From: Collinsella sp. TM10-22
GTDB lineage: Bacteria > Actinomycetota > Coriobacteriia > Coriobacteriales > Coriobacteriaceae
NCBI RefSeq assembly: GCF_003466125.1
Contig: NZ_QSOC01000002.1
Span: 186,001 to 250,000, forward strand
Direction: 5' to 3'
DNA: 64,000 nt
Shown: in pieces, positions 29,700 to 39,478 of the stretch
Layout: each line of letters begins with the position of its first letter
Numbering within the stretch: position 1 is the first letter of the stretch
Notes under the pieces: generated by a model
What the model saw: the letters and a program-made list of their open reading frames with translations, nothing else
Databases searched by the model: none
Told to the model about the DNA's origin: nothing
Made by a program: the position numbers and the translations under genes

Positions 29700-30956
29700 A
29701 TGCTCAACCATCTCAAACATCACTTTGGCTCCCCGCGCACCGGTGGTCACGGAGGCCTAGACATTGCGCGGCATATCGGTCCCGGGCTGCTCGTGACCGT
29801 CGGCTTTATCGACCCGGGCAACTGGGCCTCCAATATGGCCGCGGGCTCGCAGTTTGGCTACGCGCTGCTGTGGATCGTCACGCTGTCCACGATTATGCTC
29901 ATTGTGCTGCAGCACAACGCGGCACACCTGGGTATCGCCACGGGCGTCTGTCTTGCCGAGGCCACGACACGCTACCTCCCCCGCATCGTGGGACGCGCGG
30001 TGCTCGGCAGCGCCTATCTCGCGACCATCGCCACCGCCATGGCCGAGGTCCTGGGCGGCGCAATCGCCCTTCAAATGCTCTTTGGGCTGCCCGTGCGTGC
30101 GGGCTGCGTCATCGTGGCGGCAGTATCGATGGCGATGCTGATGACGAACTCCTACAAGCGTGCCGAACGCTGGATCATCGCCTTCGTAGGCGTGGTAGGA
30201 CTCTCGTTTTTGGCCGAGCTTGCGCTGGTCAAGGTCGACTGGCCGCAAGCCGCCGCAAGCTGGATCACGCCCAGTATGCCCACTGGCTCGGTAGCGATTA
30301 TCGTAAGTGTCCTAGGCGCGGTCGTTATGCCACACAATCTCTTCCTGCACTCCGAGGTCATCCAATCCATGCACTTCGAAGGCCAAGGCGAGCAGGTTAT
30401 CGAAGAGCGTCTGCGCTACGAGCTCTTCGACACGCTCTTTTCGATGGGCGTGGGCTGGGCAATCAACTCGGCCATGGTCATCCTGGCCGCAACGACCTTC
30501 TTTGCGCACGGCATTGTCGTAGACGACATCGCCGTCGCAGCGGCCACGCTCTCCCCCATTCTGGGCCCGGCAAGCTCGACCATCTTTGCGGTGGCACTGC
30601 TGTTTGCAGGCCTCTCGAGTAGTGTGACGGCAGGCATGGCGGCGGGAACCATCACCGCGGGCATGTTCGACGAGGAATACGACATCCACGACCGACATTC
30701 CTCGATCGGGGTGGCGACCTGTTTCGCCGGCGCAGTGGCGGCGTGTCTGGTCGTCCCAAATCCTTTTGAAGGTCTCATCTGGAGTCAGGCATTGTTGTCG
30801 CTTCAGCTGCCGATTACGGTCTTTGTGCTCATACGGCTCACCAGCTCACGCCGCGTCATGGGCAAATACGCCAACTCGCGCCCGCTCAACGCGCTGCTCG
30901 TAGGGATCGGTGCCATCGTGACGATTCTCGACATCGTGCTGCTAACGGGAATGTAA
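29700..30956 (+). CDS. mntH: Nramp family divalent metal (Mn2+/Fe2+) transporter
   Basis: This 418-residue protein has about 11 membrane segments. The metal-binding TM1 motif is GFIDPGNWASNM (DPGN) and the TM6 motif is VMPHNLFLHSE (MPHN), both diagnostic of proton-coupled Nramp transporters. ATG at 29700 follows AGGAG. It imports manganese or iron across the cell membrane. The gene is monocistronic, followed by a bidirectional terminator. MntR control is usual for the family but no confident operator was seen. Confidence 0.95.
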   Translation: MLNHLKHHFGSPRTGGHGGLDIARHIGPGLLVTVGFIDPGNWASNMAAGSQFGYALLWIVTLSTIMLIVLQHNAAHLGIATGVCLAEATTRYLPRIVGRAVLGSAYLATIATAMAEVLGGAIALQMLFGLPVRAGCVIVAAVSMAMLMTNSYKRAERWIIAFVGVVGLSFLAELALVKVDWPQAAASWITPSMPTGSVAIIVSVLGAVVMPHNLFLHSEVIQSMHFEGQGEQVIEERLRYELFDTLFSMGVGWAINSAMVILAATTFFAHGIVVDDIAVAAATLSPILGPASSTIFAVALLFAGLSSSVTAGMAAGTITAGMFDEEYDIHDRHSSIGVATCFAGAVAACLVVPNPFEGLIWSQALLSLQLPITVFVLIRLTSSRRVMGKYANSRPLNALLVGIGAIVTILDIVLLTGM

Positions 30957-30985
30957 TTGAGATGGCGTGACTGTCCAGATATAAC

Positions 30986-31001
30986 GTCTTAATCTGTAAC
31001 A
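30986..31001. repeat. Solitary half palindrome (one arm)
   Basis: GTCTTAATCTGTAACA matches a left arm of the 57 bp family. The expected right arm 25 bases later is degenerate and overlaps the terminator that follows. Confidence 0.8.
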
Positions 31002-31032
31002 CGTGAGACCGTTTTAAACCGTCAGATAAATC

Positions 31033-31068
31033 AAAAGGGCCCCGGCCGAGAATTCGACCGGGGCCCTT
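31033..31068. terminator. Bidirectional terminator between mntH and rubredoxin gene
   Basis: AAGGGCCCCGG pairs with CCGGGGCCCTT around a short A/T-rich loop. It follows mntH on the plus strand. Read on the minus strand, after the rubredoxin gene, it is followed by TTTTG. Confidence 0.85.
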
Positions 31069-31108
31069 GGACAGAGCTATGTGTTACTGCAAGCCGTGTG
31101 TCTACGAG

Positions 31109-31252
31109 CTACTCCTCGACAAGCTCGAACTGATCGGGACCGACGCCACAGACCGGGCACACGTAGTCCTCGGGCAGTTCGGGCGTGTCGACCTCTACCT
31201 CATAACCGCAAACGGTGCATACGAACTTATACGTCTTCTTCTCCTCAGCCAT
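31109..31252 (-). CDS. Rubredoxin-like protein
   Basis: This 47-residue protein starts [17 protein letters not shown] and carries CTVCGY and CPVCGVG, the two CxxCG pairs that hold one iron in rubredoxins. GAGAGGAG precedes the ATG at 31252. It is an electron carrier for oxygen or peroxide detoxification, or feeds a redox partner. The adjacent flavin reductase on the same strand is a likely partner. Slightly shorter than classic rubredoxin. Confidence 0.9.
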   Translation of the reverse strand: MAEEKKTYKFVCTVCGYEVEVDTPELPEDYVCPVCGVGPDQFELVEE

Positions 31253-31341
31253 GATGTTCTCCTCTCGAACGTGACTGCTGGTGTACTTCATTTATCAGTA
31301 TATGTTCTCAATAATATAATGCAAGTACTTTCGAAACATTT

Positions 31342-31845
31342 CTAGCCTTGATACGAAGAAGCCTTGGGCGGCGTCTTACCTTTCAGAACCTTGTGGTAGT
31401 AGTCATAGGTCAACGGAGTCTCGTCGCTCAAGCGCTCGGCATCCTCAACCTCGCCAATAAAGAGCAGGTGCGTGCCCACATCCACGGTGTCAATCAAACG
31501 GCAGCTAAACAGCGCCGCCGCATGCTCGGGAACATAAGGCATGCCCAGTGCGGTCTCGCGCGTCTCGTACTTGGCAAATTTGTCATAGTCGCTGCTGGTA
31601 CGGAAGCCAAAGTTGCCAACGTAGAGCATATCAGCCGTCTGGTCGATCACCGTCAGTGCAAAGGCCTTGGCAGACGCGATAACGCCAGACGTAACGTTAT
31701 CCTTGTTCACGGCAACCGAGATGCGTGGCGGCGCGGACGTCACCTGCACTGCTGTGTTGATGACGCAGCCGGCGCGCAGCCCGTCTGCCGCGGCGCTCAC
31801 CACGTACAGTCCGCTCGGCATGGTAAAGAACGCAGTTTTGTCCAT
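31342..31845 (-). CDS. Flavin reductase family protein (flavoredoxin-like)
   Basis: This 167-residue protein begins MDKTAFFTMPSGLYVVSAA, with TSAPPRISVAVNKDN and the conserved GTHLLFIGEVEDAE, all typical of the FMN-binding split-barrel flavin reductases (PF01613). GGGGAG precedes ATG at 31845; the longer open frame upstream runs through a terminator. It binds FMN and exchanges electrons, possibly with the rubredoxin encoded 89 bases downstream in the same direction. Confidence 0.88.
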   Translation of the reverse strand: MDKTAFFTMPSGLYVVSAAADGLRAGCVINTAVQVTSAPPRISVAVNKDNVTSGVIASAKAFALTVIDQTADMLYVGNFGFRTSSDYDKFAKYETRETALGMPYVPEHAAALFSCRLIDTVDVGTHLLFIGEVEDAERLSDETPLTYDYYHKVLKGKTPPKASSYQG

Positions 31846-31896
31846 AACAATCACTCCCCTAACCCGGGATCGAACCTCACGGTTGTATGTACCCAC

Positions 31897-31930
31897 AAAA
31901 AAGGCGCCGCCCATAACGGACGCCGCCTTT
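31897..31930 (-). terminator. Rho-independent terminator of the smpB operon
   Basis: On the minus strand AAAGGCGGCGTCC pairs with GGGCGGCGCCTTT (two mismatches) and six T follow. It lies about 70 bases after the smpB stop. Confidence 0.88.
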
Positions 31931-32000
31931 GAGGCAAATGTGTCAAAAAAGTTAGGAAGACGGGACGGGCACAGCAGGGCAGCTCCCCGCAAATTCGTTC

Positions 32001-32471
32001 CTAGCGATTACGCTCCTTAAGCGCGCGATCGATTTCACGCTGAACGTCACGCTTGGCCATATCCTCGCGCTTGTCGTAGAGCTTCTTGCCGCGGCCCAGA
32101 CCCAGCAGCAGTTTTACGCGACCGTCGGTATTAAAGTAGAGCTCCAACGGAACCAGCGCATAACCACGGTTGCGAAGTTTGCCGTCAAGAAAGTCGATCT
32201 CCTTGCGGTGCAGCAGCAGACGACGCCGACGGTCGGGATCGCGATTCCACACGCCACCATGGCTATAAGGGTGGATATGCAGGCCGACGAGCCAGCACTC
32301 CCCGCCGCGGATCAGCGCGAAGGTATCGGTGATCTGGCAGGCGCGCTCGCGAATCGACTTGACCTCGGTGCCGCTCAGTTCAATGCCGCACTCAAACGTC
32401 TCATCGATAAAGTACTCGTGATGCGCCGAGCGATTCTTGGAAATGAGCTTGCGCTCGCGCTTACTGGGCAT
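32001..32471 (-). CDS. smpB: SsrA-binding protein SmpB
   Basis: This 156-residue protein starts MPSKRERKLISKNR and shows the SmpB signature GIELSGTEVKSIRERACQITDTF, followed by HIHPYSHGG and a basic tail with GRGKKLYDKRE. It binds tmRNA and brings it to stalled ribosomes. ATG at 32471 overlaps the end of the upstream TPR gene by eleven bases, so translation is coupled. No ssrA gene was recognised in the window. Confidence 0.96.
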   Translation of the reverse strand: MPSKRERKLISKNRSAHHEYFIDETFECGIELSGTEVKSIRERACQITDTFALIRGGECWLVGLHIHPYSHGGVWNRDPDRRRRLLLHRKEIDFLDGKLRNRGYALVPLELYFNTDGRVKLLLGLGRGKKLYDKREDMAKRDVQREIDRALKERNR

Positions 32472-33378
32472 CGCCGGCCTCCTTGACGTCGTCGGCGTTT
32501 GAGCCCGCAGCCTCGCGCTTTGCCTTGCGCTCGGCGTTAAGCTCGGCATCGCTCTCGCGCACCAGCTTAATGATCGCCGCGCATGCCTCCTCGCCCACCA
32601 GGTCGCGGGCACGGACCGTCAGGCGCGTAGCCTCCTGCTTGTCGCCGTCGCTCGCAGCGTCGGTCGCACACATGATCAGGCAGATGGCGATCTCGGCCGA
32701 AGGTGAGGTCGGCACGCCCTGCAGGGCGAGCTCACCCATCACGTGGTCGTCGCTCTCATCGGCGGCATCCGGATAGGTGGTATGGATCTTATTGAGCAGG
32801 CGCGTCGTATGCGCATCATTGGGCGCCAGGCGCAGCGCCAGACGCGCGCAGCCCACGGCAGCCGAAATGTTCTCGGTCTCGGGCTCCAAGAAGTACTGAC
32901 CCAAGTTGGTGTAGGCGCGTGCGGCGCACTTACCGTCGCTCGCGCGCTCCAGCACCGAGAACGAGAGCGATGCCCACTCCTGCTTGTCCTCGAGCGCACG
33001 GAACAGCTCGGCCAAGTCCAAGCGATAGTTGCAGTTCATGGGATCCCAACGCACGGCCTGCATCAGGGCATTCCGAGCACTCACATAATCCTGCTGGCGG
33101 ATGTAGGCAAACGCCATGTCGGAGTACAGGCGGTCAAAGGGAACCTCGACCTGCACCAGCTCGCGCGGATCCTTCTCCACGCGGCGATAGGCCAGACGCT
33201 CAAACTTACTATCGAAGCTAAAGTACTGGCGCTTCTCCTCCGTCTTGCACTCAGCGTCGATATACTCCTCGGCGAGCTCAACCAGACGCTCCAGCAGCGG
33301 CGTCGCCGTAGCCAGGTCGCCCTGCGCCAGATAGTTCTCGGCATACGTGATATCTTCCAAGCTGATAGGCAGGTCCAT
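32461..33378 (-). CDS. TPR-repeat protein
   Basis: This 305-residue helical protein contains two or three recognisable TPR-like helix pairs: LYSDMAFAYIRQQDYVSARNALMQAVRWDP, ARAYTNLGQYFLEPETENISAAVGCARLALRLAP. The C-terminus is rich in Ala, Lys and Glu. GAGGAG precedes ATG at 33378. It overlaps smpB and probably forms an operon with it, which hints at a role around translation or stress, but nothing in the sequence proves it. Confidence 0.8.
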   Translation of the reverse strand: MDLPISLEDITYAENYLAQGDLATATPLLERLVELAEEYIDAECKTEEKRQYFSFDSKFERLAYRRVEKDPRELVQVEVPFDRLYSDMAFAYIRQQDYVSARNALMQAVRWDPMNCNYRLDLAELFRALEDKQEWASLSFSVLERASDGKCAARAYTNLGQYFLEPETENISAAVGCARLALRLAPNDAHTTRLLNKIHTTYPDAADESDDHVMGELALQGVPTSPSAEIAICLIMCATDAASDGDKQEATRLTVRARDLVGEEACAAIIKLVRESDAELNAERKAKREAAGSNADDVKEAGDAQ

Positions 33379-33436
33379 GACAACTCCTCGGTCCGGGCGG
33401 CAGACTCAACGCGCGCCTTAAATATCGGTCAATACA

Positions 33437-33466
33437 CAAAACCCGGGTCTCTTACGAGGCCCGGGC
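33437..33466 (-). terminator. Terminator of the tRNA operon
   Basis: CCCGGG at both ends with an inner CTC/GAG pairs on the minus strand, followed by TTTTG, about ten bases after the tRNA-Glu CCA end. Confidence 0.85.
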
Positions 33467-33475
33467 GTTCAATTT

Positions 33476-33552
33476 TGGTAGCCCGTACCAGATTCGAACT
33501 GGTGATCTCCGCCTTGAGAGGGCGGCGTCCTAAACCGCTAGACGAACGGGCC
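33476..33552 (-). tRNA. tRNA-Glu (CTC anticodon)
   Basis: The minus strand gives a 77-base cloverleaf: acceptor GGCCCGT pairing with ACGGGCT (one G-U), anticodon stem CCGCC/GGCGG with loop CTCTCAA (anticodon CTC), T-arm GTTCGAATC, discriminator A and an encoded CCA. Confidence 0.95.
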
Positions 33553-33569
33553 ATATGTAGCAAATGCAA

Positions 33570-33643
33570 TGGCTGGGATGGAGGGAGTCGAACCCCCATT
33601 GACGGAACCAGAATCCGCTGTCCTGCCATTAGACGACATCCCA
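33570..33643 (-). tRNA. tRNA-Gln (CTG anticodon)
   Basis: The minus strand gives a 74-base cloverleaf: acceptor TGGGATG pairing with CATCCCA, anticodon loop TTCTGGT (anticodon CTG), T-arm GTTCGACTC, discriminator G and encoded CCA. It lies 17 bases before tRNA-Glu and is cotranscribed with it. Confidence 0.95.
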
Positions 33644-33687
33644 ATGACTGCATCGCTGCGCTCGGCTGTGCCTTTGCGCAAGAAAGA

Positions 33688-33716
33688 AATATACGGGAAG
33701 TACCGCCGTGACGCAA
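33688..33716 (-). promoter_or_regulatory. Promoter of the tRNA-Gln/tRNA-Glu operon
   Basis: Reading the minus strand, TTGCGT and TATATT are separated by 17 bases and lie 45 bases before tRNA-Gln. The rest of the gap to 33919 shows no other feature. Confidence 0.7.
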
Positions 33717-33919
33717 GCCCCAATTTTGACTTTTTTAAAATTCAGCCAAATTGGCCTACTTTAGTCCAACCCGTGAAGGACCTGTGAAGCCGACCGCTGT
33801 ACACGAAGGGCAAAACGCCGCGAGCGGTAGCCGTCAACCGTTGGCAGATTCTACCGCGAAAACGATAGCACCAGGCAACACAATCGAAGTATCAATGATC
33901 GCGTAGATATCGAGGCGCC

Positions 33920-34330
33920 GTGGACGAAGAGCTTGATTACCTATGGGAGACCCTGGGCCTCGAGATCACTGCTGACCTTTGGCCCGAACGGGACAAGATC
34001 CATCCCACACTGCGCCCCGCCATCACGGTGATGCAGGCAAACTACCGCCGCGCCTCATTTTTGATCATGCGGATGTCATGGCACGCGGGACTCCCCGACC
34101 TTAAGCGAATCCAGGCAAGCCTCGTCGAGCTGTCCGGTATGCCGACCGTCATATCCGAGGCGCACCTGGAGCAGCGCCAGCGCGAGCGACTGCAACAGCA
34201 GCGGATTCCCTTTATCTGCCCCGGCGTTCAGGCATATCTGCCCTTTATGGACGAGGAGTACTGGAGCGGCAAGCCCAACAAGCACGTAAAGGTCTACGAT
34301 CCGCACGAATGGGCACAGCTCGAGGATTGA
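33920..34330 (+). CDS. Hypothetical protein
   Basis: This 136-residue protein starts GTG at 33920 after GAGG. It has an acidic N-terminus (MDEELDYLWETLG) and helical middle (YRRASFLIMRMSWHAGLPDLKRIQASL). The C-terminus has CPGVQAYLPFMDEEYWSGKP, reminiscent of a short conserved motif but not assigned. There is no signal peptide or metal motif. It lies alone between the tRNA promoter and the convergent ArsC-like gene. The role is unknown. Confidence 0.6.
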   Translation: MDEELDYLWETLGLEITADLWPERDKIHPTLRPAITVMQANYRRASFLIMRMSWHAGLPDLKRIQASLVELSGMPTVISEAHLEQRQRERLQQQRIPFICPGVQAYLPFMDEEYWSGKPNKHVKVYDPHEWAQLED

Positions 34331-34402
34331 GCCGAGCGAGCCCGCCGATGGAAAACACGTCCCGCCCCGAGCGCTCAAAACGGGTCGCACTTTCCGCAGC
34401 CG

Positions 34403-34762
34403 CTACAGCAACGCCTCGGCCCAAGCCGCTTCCCTAAAGCCGGGAATCGCAAAGTCGTCGCCCACCAGCAGCGGACGCTTGACCAGCATGCCGTCGGTCG
34501 CCAGCAGCTCGTAGCACTCCCGATCCGTCATGCCTGCATCCAGACGCGCCTTCAGGCCCAGCTCTCGATATTTCATGCCCGACGAATTAAAGAAGCGCCG
34601 CACCGGCAGCCCCGAACGAGCAATCCAGGTCGCAAGCTCATCAGCCGTGGGATTGTCCAAAACGATATCGCGGTCGATATACTCTACCCCGTGTTCGTCC
34701 AGCCATGCCTTAGCCTTCTTACAGGTCGAGCACTTGGGATATTCAACAAACAGTACAGTCAT
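34403..34762 (-). CDS. Spx/ArsC family thioredoxin-fold protein
   Basis: This 119-residue protein starts MTVLFVEYPKCSTCKKAKAWL, with the CxxC motif of the Spx/ArsC-like family at residues 11-14. DIVLDNPTADEL and the conserved Arg of KRPLLVGDDF fit the YffB/Spx/ArsC fold. ATG at 34762 follows GGAGG. Members act as arsenate reductases or, like Spx and MgsR, bind RNA polymerase under redox stress. No ars genes are near, so an Spx-like regulator is as likely as a reductase. Confidence 0.85.
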   Translation of the reverse strand: MTVLFVEYPKCSTCKKAKAWLDEHGVEYIDRDIVLDNPTADELATWIARSGLPVRRFFNSSGMKYRELGLKARLDAGMTDRECYELLATDGMLVKRPLLVGDDFAIPGFREAAWAEALL

Positions 34763-34854
34763 GGGAATCCTCCGAATATAGATCGGCCAACGCAGGCACA
34801 CGCCACACGAGGCGCCTTCGCACGATGGCCCAATTGTAGCCCACGGGTCACACG

Positions 34855-35907
34855 CTAAACGAACCGTACCCCGAATCCGCGTTTGATGAACGGCAGCAGT
34901 TCCATTGCCTCGGGCGTGATATGGCCCGCAACGTTCATGCGCTCGTCACCGGGAAGATCGACCCGAGCAATCTCAAGCTCGCCTTCGTAGCGCCCATAGC
35001 CGCTATTGCTCACAGCGATCGACCCCGCCTTTCGCGGCAGGCCGGCTCCGGCATCTGTCGGCACGGAATCCGGCTTATGCGTCGTGCGCGACTCCTGAGA
35101 CCTAAAGATGAGGACGCTCGAATCGGGCCGGTCGTGATGAATCTGCCCACGTACATAGGCATAACTGGACTCAAGCTCGCATTGCAGGTCCACGTATCCG
35201 GCGGAAACTTGAGCAAACTGCGCCCAGCCCGCATCGGAAAGATCGGGGTCGCCGACCAACACAATGTCGCAATCGGCGCCATGTGCGAGCTCAAGCATGT
35301 TGAGGGCAACCTTTGACGCGCGACCGCGCTGCGCCTCAACCGTCGGCAGCCCCTCGAATACCGGCCCGCGAACGTTAGCATCACCCGGCACAAAAGCCAT
35401 GATTTCGAATCCAAGCGCCGCAAGACGAAGATTCACCCGAGCAATGTCCTCCAGAGCTAAGCCGGTATAAGGCTTGGGGTAAAAATTGTGGCAGGCGGCA
35501 AAACGAGTCACATCGGCACCGGCCTCACGCCACGATGCGATTTCATCAGAACTCACCGTCGATGCATTGACCACAATGCGAAATACACCGGACAGCTCCG
35601 CGACCCGCTGGGCGCTAAAGCCATAGTCCAAACGAAGGTATTCCAACCCCAGATCGCGCAGGTCCTCGATGCGCTCAAGCCCGAGCAAATCGCACGTGCG
35701 CGGCCCCACATCGGCAATGAGCGCAATGCCGCGGGCGGAAAGCAGCGACAGCACATGACGGACCTTATCGGCATACGCCGCTCCCCCATCCTCGGGAATA
35801 TGCAGTGAGGTAAACGCATAGCGCGCACCCGCCGCAGCACCACGCTCAATCGTCCGCTCAATATCCTGCAGAGGGCTGGAAAGATAAATCGAAATACCCG
35901 TTTTCAC
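34855..35907 (-). CDS. mupG: MupG-like 6-phospho-N-acetylmuramidase (DUF871)
   Basis: This 350-residue protein belongs to the DUF871/MupG TIM-barrel family: MKTGISIYLSS, FTSLHIPED, ASTVSSDEI, HNFYPKPYTGL and GDPDLSD. A C-terminal beta domain follows. MupG cleaves MurNAc-6-phosphate-GlcNAc delivered by the MurP PTS. The start is GTG at 35907 with AGGAG nine bases upstream. It is the last gene after murR, murQ and murP, but a terminator hairpin at 35924-35957 lies just in front of it, so its expression is probably reduced or separately controlled. Confidence 0.85.
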   Translation of the reverse strand: MKTGISIYLSSPLQDIERTIERGAAAGARYAFTSLHIPEDGGAAYADKVRHVLSLLSARGIALIADVGPRTCDLLGLERIEDLRDLGLEYLRLDYGFSAQRVAELSGVFRIVVNASTVSSDEIASWREAGADVTRFAACHNFYPKPYTGLALEDIARVNLRLAALGFEIMAFVPGDANVRGPVFEGLPTVEAQRGRASKVALNMLELAHGADCDIVLVGDPDLSDAGWAQFAQVSAGYVDLQCELESSYAYVRGQIHHDRPDSSVLIFRSQESRTTHKPDSVPTDAGAGLPRKAGSIAVSNSGYGRYEGELEIARVDLPGDERMNVAGHITPEAMELLPFIKRGFGVRFV

Positions 35908-35923
35908 GCTTCAACGCTCCTTT

Positions 35924-35957
35924 AAAAAAGGCCGGCGGAGCAGTTAGCCCCGCCGGC
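35924..35957 (-). terminator. Intraoperonic terminator between murP and mupG
   Basis: GCCGGCGG...CCGCCGGC forms a strong stem on the minus strand, followed by CTTTTTT, immediately before the mupG ribosome site. Confidence 0.82.
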
Positions 35958-36024
35958 ACAACCATAGCATCAAGAAATCTGCCGCGCGCCGCGAGCTCTG
36001 AGCAACACAGCTCGCGATATCAAA

Positions 36025-37455
36025 CTACTCGCCAAAGAACTCGTTGATCTTCTGCTCGTCGACGCCAAAGAACCACGTCAGGACAAAGCCGGCGGCATAG
36101 GCAAGCAGCATAGCGGCAACGTAGCCGAGCTGCTGGCCAGGAACGACGATCAGCAGGCCAAACAGACCGGAAACGCCCTGAGAAACCGTGCCGATGTGAA
36201 GCAGCGCCGCGAGCGCGCCACCAAATCCGGCACCCAGGCAGGCCGTCACAAACGGGCGAACGAGCGGCAGCGTAACAGCATACATCAGAGGCTCGCCCAC
36301 ACCCAGGATTCCAACGGGAATGGACTCGGCGACGTACTTCTTGAGTTTGGCGTTCTTGGTCTTAAAGTACAGCGCCAGACCGGCACCGACCTGGCCGCCG
36401 CCAGCCATCATAAGGATGGGCAGCAGGTAATTGATACCCTTGGTAGCGCCGTCGGGATCGTTGAGCATAGCGTGGATCGGCGTGAGCGCCTGATGCAGGC
36501 CGACGGACACCAGCGGCAAGAAGCCTGCCGACAGGATATAGCCGCCCAGGACGCCCAGCTTCTCGAAGATAAAGGTCAAAACGCTAAAGATGGCAGTCGT
36601 CAGCCATGCGCCAACCGGCTGGATGACGAGCATCAGAGCAAAGGCGCCGATGATGAGCACCAGCAGCGGGGACAGGAACGTGTCGAGTGCGTTGGGCATA
36701 ACCTTGCGAATCTGACGCTCCATCCAGGCAAAAAATGCACCAGCGATGAGAGCCGCGATCATGCCGCCCGCTGCGGGGTTGTACTGCGCATTAGTGAGCG
36801 GCAGCAGAATGGCAGCGGCAGGATCAGCCGCGCCAGGCGCAAGCAGGGGCATAGCACCGTTGGCGATACACATCATGCCGGCGATGCCGCCCAGCGCAGC
36901 GGAGCCACCAAACTCACGAGCCGCGTTATAGCCCACCAAGATGGGCAGATAGGCAAACAGGGCCCAGCCCATGGAACGAATGCCCTGGTACCACCACTCG
37001 CCTGCAAGCGCGCCTGCCGTCGAGACGTTAATGACGTTGCAGATACCGTTGATGAGGCCAGCCGCAATGATGCCGGGAAGCAGGGCGACGAAGACATTGG
37101 AAATCTTCTTGAGGAAGGCCTGAACCGGCTTGGACTCGTACTTGGCCTTCTGCGCGGCCTTGTTTGTGGCCGCAGCGTCAACCACGCTCTCGTCAGCAAC
37201 GCCTTTCGCAAGGCCGGTGAGCTTGGAGAACTCCTCGAGCACCTTATTCACCTTGCCCGGACCCAGCACGATCTGCATCGTGTCGTCCTCGACCAGGCCC
37301 ATCACGCCGTCGAGTGCCTTAATACCCTCCGTGTCGACGTTGCCCGTGTCTTTGACGGTCACGCGCAGGCGCGTCATGCACGCCGCGTTTGCGAGCACGT
37401 TGTCTTTACCGCCCAAAAGGTCCAGCAGCTTTTGAGCCAGCTCTTTGTTCGTCAT
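36025..37455 (-). CDS. murP: PTS EIIBC, MurNAc-type (MurP-like)
   Basis: This 476-residue protein has EIIB first (ACMTRLRVTV, Cys near residue 26) and then an EIIC domain with about ten membrane segments and GVGEPLMYAVTLPL. The BC order differs from the CB order of the alpha-glucoside transporter at 5037. Lacking an EIIA domain, it must borrow one, as MurP does with EIIA-Glc. The murQ/murR context points to MurNAc or MurNAc-containing disaccharides as substrate. AAGGAGGAG precedes the ATG. Confidence 0.85.
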   Translation of the reverse strand: MTNKELAQKLLDLLGGKDNVLANAACMTRLRVTVKDTGNVDTEGIKALDGVMGLVEDDTMQIVLGPGKVNKVLEEFSKLTGLAKGVADESVVDAAATNKAAQKAKYESKPVQAFLKKISNVFVALLPGIIAAGLINGICNVINVSTAGALAGEWWYQGIRSMGWALFAYLPILVGYNAAREFGGSAALGGIAGMMCIANGAMPLLAPGAADPAAAILLPLTNAQYNPAAGGMIAALIAGAFFAWMERQIRKVMPNALDTFLSPLLVLIIGAFALMLVIQPVGAWLTTAIFSVLTFIFEKLGVLGGYILSAGFLPLVSVGLHQALTPIHAMLNDPDGATKGINYLLPILMMAGGGQVGAGLALYFKTKNAKLKKYVAESIPVGILGVGEPLMYAVTLPLVRPFVTACLGAGFGGALAALLHIGTVSQGVSGLFGLLIVVPGQQLGYVAAMLLAYAAGFVLTWFFGVDEQKINEFFGE

Positions 37456-37512
37456 AACTCCTCCTTGTATTGGGTATCTCGTTTGGATGTCATATCAGCT
37501 CACGCCGCGCAC

Positions 37513-38436
<924 letters not shown>

Positions 38437-38446
38437 TTCATTCACC

Positions 38447-39298
38447 TCATCTTTCCTGTTTCTCGATGTAGTTTTGCTTAATGGCATGCGTCGCCCGTTC
38501 GTAGTCGCTGGCAACGTAAGCAGCGTACAGGGCGTCGACAACCATAAGCTGGGCCATACGCGAAGCCATGGCACCGCTGCGGACCAAGGGCTCACTCGCA
38601 GCGACGCCGAGCACGGCATCGGCCATGGTGGCAAGCTTGGATGATCCATCTACTTTGGTCACGGCCACAACGGGACAGTTGTGACGTTGGGCCTCGGCGG
38701 TGCAGTCCAGCACCTCTTGCGTCAAGCCCGAGTAGCTAAAGGCGATTGCCATATCGCCCTCATGCATGTTCTTGGCACACAAGAGCTGATCATGCCAGTC
38801 GTCGTACAGATGGCACTCTTTGTCGACACGCATGAGCTTTTGCGCCAGATCGTGTGCGACCAAACGAGAGGCACCGATACCGAACAGATTGACCGCACGT
38901 GCCCGCTTAAGATGGGCCGCACATCGCTCCAAGACGGTGTAATCGAGCGTTCGCGCCGTCGCCTCGATCGTGCGCACGTTGCTTTTCATCACCTTCCCCA
39001 CGATGCGTTCGACGCTGTCATCTATGGAGATGTCCTCGAGGGCAACGTCTTTCTTGTCACCCAAGAGCGCCAGCTCGGCAATCAGTTCGCGCTGGAACTC
39101 CTTGTAGCCCGCAAAACCCAAGCGCTTGCAAAAGCGCAAAATGCTCGAGGGCGAGGAGAACGTGGCATCGGCAAGACCGCGGACGGACAGCCCGACCACC
39201 TCGTGCGGATGAGCGCTTACATATGCGATGACATTGCGTTCCGCCGGGCTCGCGCTGAGCTCACGCTCGCGAAGCCGCAAAAGCAATCCGTTTGCCAT
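38447..39298 (-). CDS. murR: RpiR family regulator MurR
   Basis: This 283-residue protein has an N-terminal HTH (SVRGLADATFSSPSSILRFCKRLGFAGYKEFQREL) and a C-terminal SIS domain (VNLFGIGASRLVAHDL, IAFSYSGLTQEVLD). RpiR regulators sense sugar phosphates; next to murQ this is MurR, responding to MurNAc-6P. ATG at 39298 has GGAGG eight bases upstream. It leads the murR-murQ-murP-mupG operon and probably represses it. Confidence 0.93.
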   Translation of the reverse strand: MANGLLLRLRERELSASPAERNVIAYVSAHPHEVVGLSVRGLADATFSSPSSILRFCKRLGFAGYKEFQRELIAELALLGDKKDVALEDISIDDSVERIVGKVMKSNVRTIEATARTLDYTVLERCAAHLKRARAVNLFGIGASRLVAHDLAQKLMRVDKECHLYDDWHDQLLCAKNMHEGDMAIAFSYSGLTQEVLDCTAEAQRHNCPVVAVTKVDGSSKLATMADAVLGVAASEPLVRSGAMASRMAQLMVVDALYAAYVASDYERATHAIKQNYIEKQER

Positions 39299-39397
39299 CT
39301 CAAACACCTCCGTTGAGAAGAATTAAAGACCAACGAACGATTCGTACCGGATACAAACAGCTTTTACGGTACATTGTGCCGAATCGTGGCGCACAAA

Positions 39398-39421
39398 GGG
39401 CGAGCGTTCTACCGCTCGCCC
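39398..39421. terminator. Hairpin between murR promoter region and resolvase gene
   Basis: GGGCGAGCG pairs with CGCTCGCCC over a six-base loop. Read on the minus strand, after the resolvase gene, TTTG follows, so it may be a weak terminator. Confidence 0.6.
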
Positions 39422-39478
39422 CTCAAATCCGACCGCTCGGAAATACGCGCGACACAAAATGATTCAACGAGGTCGCAT

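Noticed and set aside
31033..31068. A full palindrome unit after mntH
   Set aside because: Only the left arm is present; the expected right arm is degenerate and overlaps the terminator.
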